Source: Nodosilinea sp. E11
GTDB lineage: Bacteria > Cyanobacteriota > Cyanobacteriia > Phormidesmidales > Phormidesmidaceae
DNA: 64,000 nt
NCBI RefSeq assembly: GCF_032813545.1
Contig: NZ_CP136520.1
Coordinates: 304,001 to 368,000, forward strand
Direction: 5' to 3'
The notes beneath the pieces were generated by a model. It was not told the DNA's origin. It did no database searches and was given only the letters and a program-made list of their open reading frames with translations. A program made the position numbers and the translations under genes. Shown piece after piece: positions 59,164 through 64,000 of this stretch (the first letter of the stretch is position 1; each line of letters opens with the position of its first letter).

Positions 59164-59721
59164 ATGGCGAAGACAGAGCGGGAGAAGATGCTGGCCAATG
59201 AGCTGTACCGGGCGGCAGATGCGGAGTTGGTGGCGCTGCGGCGGCTGGCTCAGACTCAGCTGTGTCGATTTAACCACGCTCTGCCGGAGGAGGTAGAGGT
59301 GCGGGAGGGGGTGGTGCGATCGCTCTTTCACACCATTGGCCCCAATTTCGAGATTACGCCGCCCTTCTTCTGCGACTACGGTGGCCACATTCGTGCGGGC
59401 AAAAACCTCTACATCAACGCCCACTGCACTATTCTCGACTGCAACTGGGTCACCCTTGGCGACGACGTACTGATTGCGCCCAATGTACAGATCTATGCGG
59501 CCTACCACCCCACCGACCCGGCGGTGCGGCTGACGGGTCTAGAGTTGGCGGCCCCGATCACCATCGGCAACAATGTGTGGCTGGGCGGCGGTGCGATCGT
59601 CTGCCCTGGGGTGACCATTGGCGACAACACCACGATTGGCGCAGGCAGCGTGGTGACGAAAGCGATCCCTGCCAACGTGGTGGCGGCGGGTAACCCCTGT
59701 CGGATTGTTCGCCGCGTTTGA
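59164..59721 (+). CDS. sugar O-acetyltransferase (maltose/galactoside type, left-handed beta-helix)
   Basis: A 185-aa hexapeptide-repeat enzyme. MAKTEREKMLANELYRAADA is the maltose-acetyltransferase N-terminal domain. PPFFCDYGGHIRAGKNLYIN, then LIAPNVQIYAAYHPTDPAVR with the catalytic His, and NNVWLGGGAIVCPGVTIGDN TTIGAGSVV follow. It transfers acetyl from acetyl-CoA to sugars such as maltose or glucose; the physiological acceptor is unknown. It sits alone downstream of a terminator. Confidence 0.93.
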   Translation: MAKTEREKMLANELYRAADAELVALRRLAQTQLCRFNHALPEEVEVREGVVRSLFHTIGPNFEITPPFFCDYGGHIRAGKNLYINAHCTILDCNWVTLGDDVLIAPNVQIYAAYHPTDPAVRLTGLELAAPITIGNNVWLGGGAIVCPGVTIGDNTTIGAGSVVTKAIPANVVAAGNPCRIVRRV

Positions 59722-60034
59722 AACCTTCACAAGGATTGCCTTAGGGCGAGGGGAACACCAGGTTTCAAGTTAACTGAAACAGACAGCTGTTTGCATAATT
59801 TTTTTTACACTCTTTTCACTTTAGCAGCTCGGCTTCTATCCACAGGTTCTGTCGAACTTGCCACAGCTTTTTTAAAAACATTAGCTTTTTCTTCCCACCT
59901 CAGCTTTAGCGTTAATAAAGCCATATTTTTGTCAACCAAAGTTTGTCACTCTCTTCCGTTTGACAGTTTAGGGCACCAAGCTGGGTCATTACACTGCTAG
60001 TAACAGTTCCTGCCCATCTCGCTCAGTTTCTGTA
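59722..60034. other. intergenic, 313 bp, AT-rich
   Basis: AT-rich leader region of the 963-aa secreted protein. A 69-codon frame here is low in structure and not supported. No hairpin of note. Confidence 0.4.
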
Positions 60035-62926
60035 ATGAAAACTGTCAACTTTCCTATGTTTAAAAATACTCATTTTTCATCTACCCTACTGTTGGCAACG
60101 ACCAGTATAAGTTTTCTAACTTTGGGTATAGCGTCTGTAGCTAACGCCATGCCTGAAATCCAGGTAGAAAGTGACGGCTCGGTCGAGGTCGATAATAATG
60201 CCTTTCAGTTGAGGACAGGGCCTAACCAAAATACCTCAAACATTCCAATGCCAAGGGGTCTAATTGAGCAGAGACAAGAGCGGGTTGCTCAACCGGTCAG
60301 GTCAGACCAACTAGCACCCAATTCAGTAGAAATTAGAGTTGATACCGATAACATAAACCAGCAGCTAGAGCCCGTAGTTCCAGGATTTGTTATAGTAGAC
60401 GACTCTTTGCAGCTGTCGACCGAGTTTAATCTGCTTTATCTCCCTGGCCAGCACGACTATGGAGAGGGCATTCAACTGACGGTCTACGGCCCCGATGGCA
60501 CCGTCAAGTCGACTGAGAGTGCCTTTGTTCGAGGCGATAGAGTTCAGACGGGCCCGGATGGACGAACCCTGCCCGAAGCGGCTCAACTTAATGTAGTTTA
60601 TGGTTCGGAAGATACGGTTGAGCTCAGGGTTTTGAATTTAGTACGGGATGGTGATGAGCCTCAACAATCGGGTCTTTATTTCACTACCGATGGGAAGTTT
60701 GCTGTCGAAGACCAGTCTCCAGCTAACGGGAGTGATTTAGACTTTAACGACGGCCAATATTTTGAACTCTCTATGGGGCGAGGCGAAGCAGATCTTATCT
60801 CCGAGTCTCAATCGATTAGCAGCACGGTGAGCTACCGCACCGAAGTCATTGAGACACCCCTTTCCCCTCTGACTCGGCAGGAACAGGTGAGCGAAGTCAG
60901 CCGTTTGCAACTGGACCAAACGTTTACCGAAACAACTGAGGATCGGCTACCCGGACGAGTTGAACTAGTTAACTCAGAGGCTAACCTTTTGCCCCACGCG
61001 ACTGGAGCCAGTACCGCCGATGGCACCCCGCTGATTTACGATCGCTATTATGCGGCAGCCCAAGTGCGGTTGGGCACCGATGGAGCCAGTCTAACGGGGC
61101 AACTATCTCCCTTAGCCGACAATCCTGCGGCTCCGCCAACGCTGATAACCGGAAGCCTAAATTTCAATCCTGGGGTAGTGGCAAACCAAGCTGGTCTTAG
61201 CGCCACGGTGGGGGTAACTCAGTTCTTTACCCCGACTCATCGCGATGCTGTTGATCGGTATGGCCGTCAGGTGGTTAACCCCGACCCCGATGGGCCGCGC
61301 CTCATACAGCCGACGGGGCTAATCAACAATACTCAGATCGTGGGGTTTGTACCACCCACTCCATTTCAGGCGGTTCCTGGTCAACGGCTTTCCTCATCGG
61401 CAGGTATTTATGAGTTGCCTGGCGATCAAGCTATTGTGATTGAACCTCCCGACCAAACCCTAGTAGGTCCAGGCAATGCTGCCTACACGCGCAATGTAGG
61501 GGGGCTGATTGTTGAACGAACCGATGGCACCGCCACGTTTTTGCCCCAGTGGAATGAGCAGGGATATGTAACCGAATCCACCAGGCTGGAGGCAGGCATG
61601 GCCCGTCAACTGATCTATGCCTTGGTGCCCCAGCAAGCGGGCCAAGACCTGCAATTGGGGCAAGAGTATGTCCTTTCAAACCCAGATGGGCAGAGGTATC
61701 GTACGACTGACGGCGGGTTTGAAGTGATTGCGGCCAACCAACATCCAGAAAATTTTCAGCAAGAACAGCCTAATGTTTATGCGGTCGAAGATACATTGCC
61801 GGGAGAAAACGCGGAAACAGCCCGCTTCAGCGGATTGCGAGGCCTTTACCGTCAGGTTCCGGATGGTCCATTAATCTCTACCTTCGATATCTCTCAGCCC
61901 GATCAGGTTGATGCTCGAGTGGGTAATCAGATCTCTACCCCAGACAGGCTGCTGCCCGGCAGCGGGGGGCAGGCAGGCTATTCAAAGACGACCTTTGCGG
62001 GGGGGCTATACGTGAGAGGTGAGCTGGCTCTGGGGTTGGGAAACCAAGAAGATGTTGCCACCACTACGGCATCGACCTATCGGCGTCAGCTCGACATGAC
62101 CTACAGGCAAACAACAACCAATGTTTTAGCGATTCCCCAAACGCAGGTAAACACCCACACCACTGAACTTACCTCTCGGCAGATAGAAACAACTCGCCAA
62201 ACCGGAGACGCAGAGTTTGATATCGATGCCGACGGCATACTGAGCAACATTAACTCTCGCCTCAATGAGGCTGAAACATCAACCCTGGTTGAGACCATTG
62301 AAGGCCCAACCATGGCTGATACGACGCTCCGTTCTGGGCCAGAGTACCTGGTCGCATCGACCACTGAGATCTCCTCGGAGGAGGTCTTAGTTGACAGCAC
62401 CAGTCTGATCGATCGCCAGAGCGTCACCGAGAGAGAGACCTACCCGAATCTAACTCCCCTGCGCGGTGAGCTAGCGATCGGTGGAGTGCTCAATATAGGC
62501 AATACGCCATGGACGCCAGCGGCTAACGTTCTACGGGCTGAACTCTTTACCCAGGGAACTGTAATCGGGCAGGGGCAGGGCGGGGCTGCCACTGGCTGGC
62601 GCGTTGAAGCCTTGTTCAACCCCTTTGGGGAACAGCAGCGCCCTGCTTACTACTACAACTTAGCTAATCGCCTAACCCCCATTTATCAAACCGTGCCATT
62701 GCTGGATGAAAGCGGTGATCAAGTGATGACGCAGCTGGCTAATGCCGACGGTCAACCGCTACCAGTAGGGACCTATCAATTTGTCTACGATGAGGCTGGC
62801 GATCGCATCCTTGAAACCGTAGGGACAGGGCGGCCGGTTGGCCCTGGCATCTACCTAAGGGTTGAAGATGAATTTAATCGGGATGGTGGGCTATCGGTCT
62901 TTGGCGGCATTAAGTTCGACCTGTAG
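60035..62926 (+). CDS. large secreted or outer-membrane hypothetical protein
   Basis: A 963-aa protein with a long N-terminal signal (MKTVNFPMFKNTHFSSTLLL ATTSISFLTL...SVANAM). The rest is rich in Thr, Gln, Gly and Asn with many short beta-prone segments and no TM helix, as in a beta-barrel or adhesin. A repeated feature is paired Thr/Gln/Arg stretches (RQIETTRQTGDAEFDI, YRQTTTNVLAIPQT), and the last 20 residues (FNRDGGLSVFGGIKFDL) end in Phe-x-Leu-like residues that suit outer-membrane insertion. No family is recognised. Confidence 0.75.
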   Translation: MKTVNFPMFKNTHFSSTLLLATTSISFLTLGIASVANAMPEIQVESDGSVEVDNNAFQLRTGPNQNTSNIPMPRGLIEQRQERVAQPVRSDQLAPNSVEIRVDTDNINQQLEPVVPGFVIVDDSLQLSTEFNLLYLPGQHDYGEGIQLTVYGPDGTVKSTESAFVRGDRVQTGPDGRTLPEAAQLNVVYGSEDTVELRVLNLVRDGDEPQQSGLYFTTDGKFAVEDQSPANGSDLDFNDGQYFELSMGRGEADLISESQSISSTVSYRTEVIETPLSPLTRQEQVSEVSRLQLDQTFTETTEDRLPGRVELVNSEANLLPHATGASTADGTPLIYDRYYAAAQVRLGTDGASLTGQLSPLADNPAAPPTLITGSLNFNPGVVANQAGLSATVGVTQFFTPTHRDAVDRYGRQVVNPDPDGPRLIQPTGLINNTQIVGFVPPTPFQAVPGQRLSSSAGIYELPGDQAIVIEPPDQTLVGPGNAAYTRNVGGLIVERTDGTATFLPQWNEQGYVTESTRLEAGMARQLIYALVPQQAGQDLQLGQEYVLSNPDGQRYRTTDGGFEVIAANQHPENFQQEQPNVYAVEDTLPGENAETARFSGLRGLYRQVPDGPLISTFDISQPDQVDARVGNQISTPDRLLPGSGGQAGYSKTTFAGGLYVRGELALGLGNQEDVATTTASTYRRQLDMTYRQTTTNVLAIPQTQVNTHTTELTSRQIETTRQTGDAEFDIDADGILSNINSRLNEAETSTLVETIEGPTMADTTLRSGPEYLVASTTEISSEEVLVDSTSLIDRQSVTERETYPNLTPLRGELAIGGVLNIGNTPWTPAANVLRAELFTQGTVIGQGQGGAATGWRVEALFNPFGEQQRPAYYYNLANRLTPIYQTVPLLDESGDQVMTQLANADGQPLPVGTYQFVYDEAGDRILETVGTGRPVGPGIYLRVEDEFNRDGGLSVFGGIKFDL

Positions 62927-62938
62927 GCTCTAGGCTAG

Positions 62939-63331
62939 CTAAGGTTCTTGATAGCTGACCACGCGCACGGTGGCTCCTGAAGGCTCTTGGCTAAAAATCA
63001 GCACACCTGCGGCATCGGAGCGGGCGGGCACAAAGTCGAAGGTGGTGGTGGCGATCTCATCGTCGGGAGCCGTATCAAGGCTGCCTTCGACGGTGACCTC
63101 AGCGGCGGTGGCGTCGCCTTCATTTTTGATGGTGACGGGCAAATAGTAGTGACCGTTGGCGGTGCGCACTGGGCCACGCTCTACGGTAAATTCAGCGGGT
63201 TTGAGGGATGGGTTGAGCCATACCGACACCACCGTGGCCACCACCCCCGCCAGCAGCGCTAGGGAAATGCCCAGGGAAAACCATTCGGCGCGATTGCGGA
63301 TCGGTTCAGACATAGGGGGTGACGGGGGCAA
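62939..63331 (-). CDS. TIGR02588-family protein
   Basis: A 130-aa protein (or 124 aa from MSEPIRNRAEWF) with one N-terminal TM helix (SLGISLALLAGVVATVVSVW) and a soluble beta domain (YYLPVTIKNEGDATAAEVTV EGSLDTAPDDEIATTTFDFV). This matches the TIGR02588 family, nearly always adjacent to a TIGR02587 membrane protein. It follows the partner gene by 42 bp on the same strand. Function unknown. Confidence 0.82.
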   Translation of the reverse strand: MPPSPPMSEPIRNRAEWFSLGISLALLAGVVATVVSVWLNPSLKPAEFTVERGPVRTANGHYYLPVTIKNEGDATAAEVTVEGSLDTAPDDEIATTTFDFVPARSDAAGVLIFSQEPSGATVRVVSYQEP

Positions 63332-63373
63332 TGAAGAGGGGTGTAACGAGATGCGGTAAAGAGCGTAACGGGG

Positions 63374-64000
63374 TTATACGGCCAAACGGCCCGCCGCACC
63401 ACCGATGGTGGAGGGCAAGCCCAAGACGATGACATAGCTCACCCACTGGTTGACGGGGTCACCCACCCGAATCACCTGAAACAACCACAGCATCAGCATT
63501 GAGATTGCCAGGGAGATCAGGTAGGCAGCCAGGGTTTCGCTGATCGGGCTTTGGAAAAAACCAGGCTGCGATCGCCGCTGCCGCTGAGCACCAAAATTGG
63601 CCTGAAACACAATGATGTACGACAGCAGCAGCGAGCTGGCCATAATCAACAGCAGTCGGGTGGGCGAGAGCGAACTGGCAATCATCGGAATCTCATCGGT
63701 GGGGGCAATGGAAGACCCCACGACGATGGCCCCCAGCAGGGCCGCCCCGGCATCGGATAGGGTGCTGCGCCAGGGGTCGGGCCGTTTAGGTGAGTCGTCA
63801 TCGTTGCCGTCAGCTCTCAGCAACAGGTTATTGGCAATGCCCACGCCAATGGCAAAGGGCAGCGATAGGGTAATCACTCGACCCAATACCGCGTCTACCC
63901 CGGTTTCAAGCCGCAGGATGCCAAGCAGCGCCAAACTCAGGGCGGCGGTAAACAGCGCGATCGCCAGCCCCTCGACACTCTCGGCCAAAATTTGCAGTCG
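63374..64000 (-). CDS. TIGR02587 (DUF2391) membrane protein, truncated by the window edge
   Basis: At least 208 codons: the frame is open past the right edge (RLQILAESVEG continues upstream), so the N-terminus is not in the window. Visible TM helices include GLAIALFTAALSLALLGILR, VITLSLPFAIGVGIANNLLL, LLLIMASSLLLSYIIVFQAN and the C-terminal WVSYVIVLGLPSTIGGAAGR. Paired with the TIGR02588 gene; function unknown. Confidence 0.8.
   Translation of the reverse strand, partial: RLQILAESVEGLAIALFTAALSLALLGILRLETGVDAVLGRVITLSLPFAIGVGIANNLLLRADGNDDDSPKRPDPWRSTLSDAGAALLGAIVVGSSIAPTDEIPMIASSLSPTRLLLIMASSLLLSYIIVFQANFGAQRQRRSQPGFFQSPISETLAAYLISLAISMLMLWLFQVIRVGDPVNQWVSYVIVLGLPSTIGGAAGRLAV

Overview
This window looks like a chromosome segment of a moderately GC-rich, probably filamentous cyanobacterium (Leptolyngbya/Nodosilinea/Phormidium-like; the lineage is an inference). 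Supporting signs are the very frequent HIP1-type GCGATCGC octamers, two cyAbrB regulators, large cyanobacterial TPR/STAND/WD40-type proteins, and dispersed palindromic repeats between genes.

Layout. (1) 1-21.7 kb: an unbroken run of small, mostly single-domain genes, all on the minus strand. They are of detoxification, resistance or stress type: eight VOC-superfamily genes, cupins, a phytanoyl-CoA-dioxygenase-like protein, a DGPF/YCII protein, a tandem rifampin ADP-ribosyltransferase (Arr) protein, two RibD/DHFR-like reductases, two GNATs, a DJ-1/PfpI protein and a GFA protein. MalT/LuxR-, AraC- and TetR-type regulators are interspersed. Three of these genes (one DGPF/YCII and two PhnB-like VOC) share a promoter motif TGTCGA-N17-CGAC that resembles ECF42-type sigma-factor promoters. 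One VOC gene is cleanly split by an IS4-family insertion sequence with a 9-bp target duplication. (2) 21.9-24.7 kb: a decayed stretch with a frameshifted HerA/DUF87-like ATPase pseudogene, a 3'-half copy of a tRNA-Pro(CGG), and the N-terminal stub of a tyrosine integrase. This is the footprint of an old integrative element. (3) 24.8-31.2 kb: an ABC-F protein translationally coupled to an AlkD-like DNA-alkylation-repair protein, a cyAbrB, a catalytic-Cys-less rhodanese, and the methionine-salvage genes mtnB-mtnD-mtnC. (4) 31.3-38.3 kb: a REP-associated transposase remnant between two matching arrays of short palindromes, then a two-gene signalling/conflict-type module on the minus strand. The module is a 457-aa P-loop ATPase overlapping a 1675-aa protein with an N-terminal domain, TPRs, an nSTAND1-like NTPase, a TM segment, a coiled coil and eleven WD40-like repeats. 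Ten of those repeats are nearly identical 111-bp units, and an intergenic repeat family has inserted in frame inside the NTPase domain.

(5) 38.5-46.2 kb: a cation/proton antiporter with a UspA domain, a polyprenyl-phosphate-type glycosyltransferase, an NlpC/P60 hydrolase, an uncharacterised membrane protein, a second cyAbrB, an Rrf2 regulator and cbiB (cobalamin). (6) 46.2-51.9 kb: a BsuBI/PstI-type restriction-modification pair, deletion scars of a sensor kinase and of a response regulator, a divergent infC (IF-3) with its Shine-Dalgarno in a hairpin, pyrR and fni (type 2 IPP isomerase). (7) 52-64 kb: an EF-G paralogue outside a str operon, a DM13-like protein, a GHL10-type glycosidase, a transketolase-like enzyme, a hexapeptide acetyltransferase, a 963-aa secreted protein and a TIGR02588/TIGR02587 membrane pair. 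The last gene runs off the right edge.

The strongest candidates for something new are the putative ECF42-type regulon without a local sigma factor, the tandem Arr protein whose first copy lacks the catalytic Asp, and the STAND module with its recent repeat amplification and in-frame repeat insertion. All functional calls are from reading translated sequence; no database search was run.
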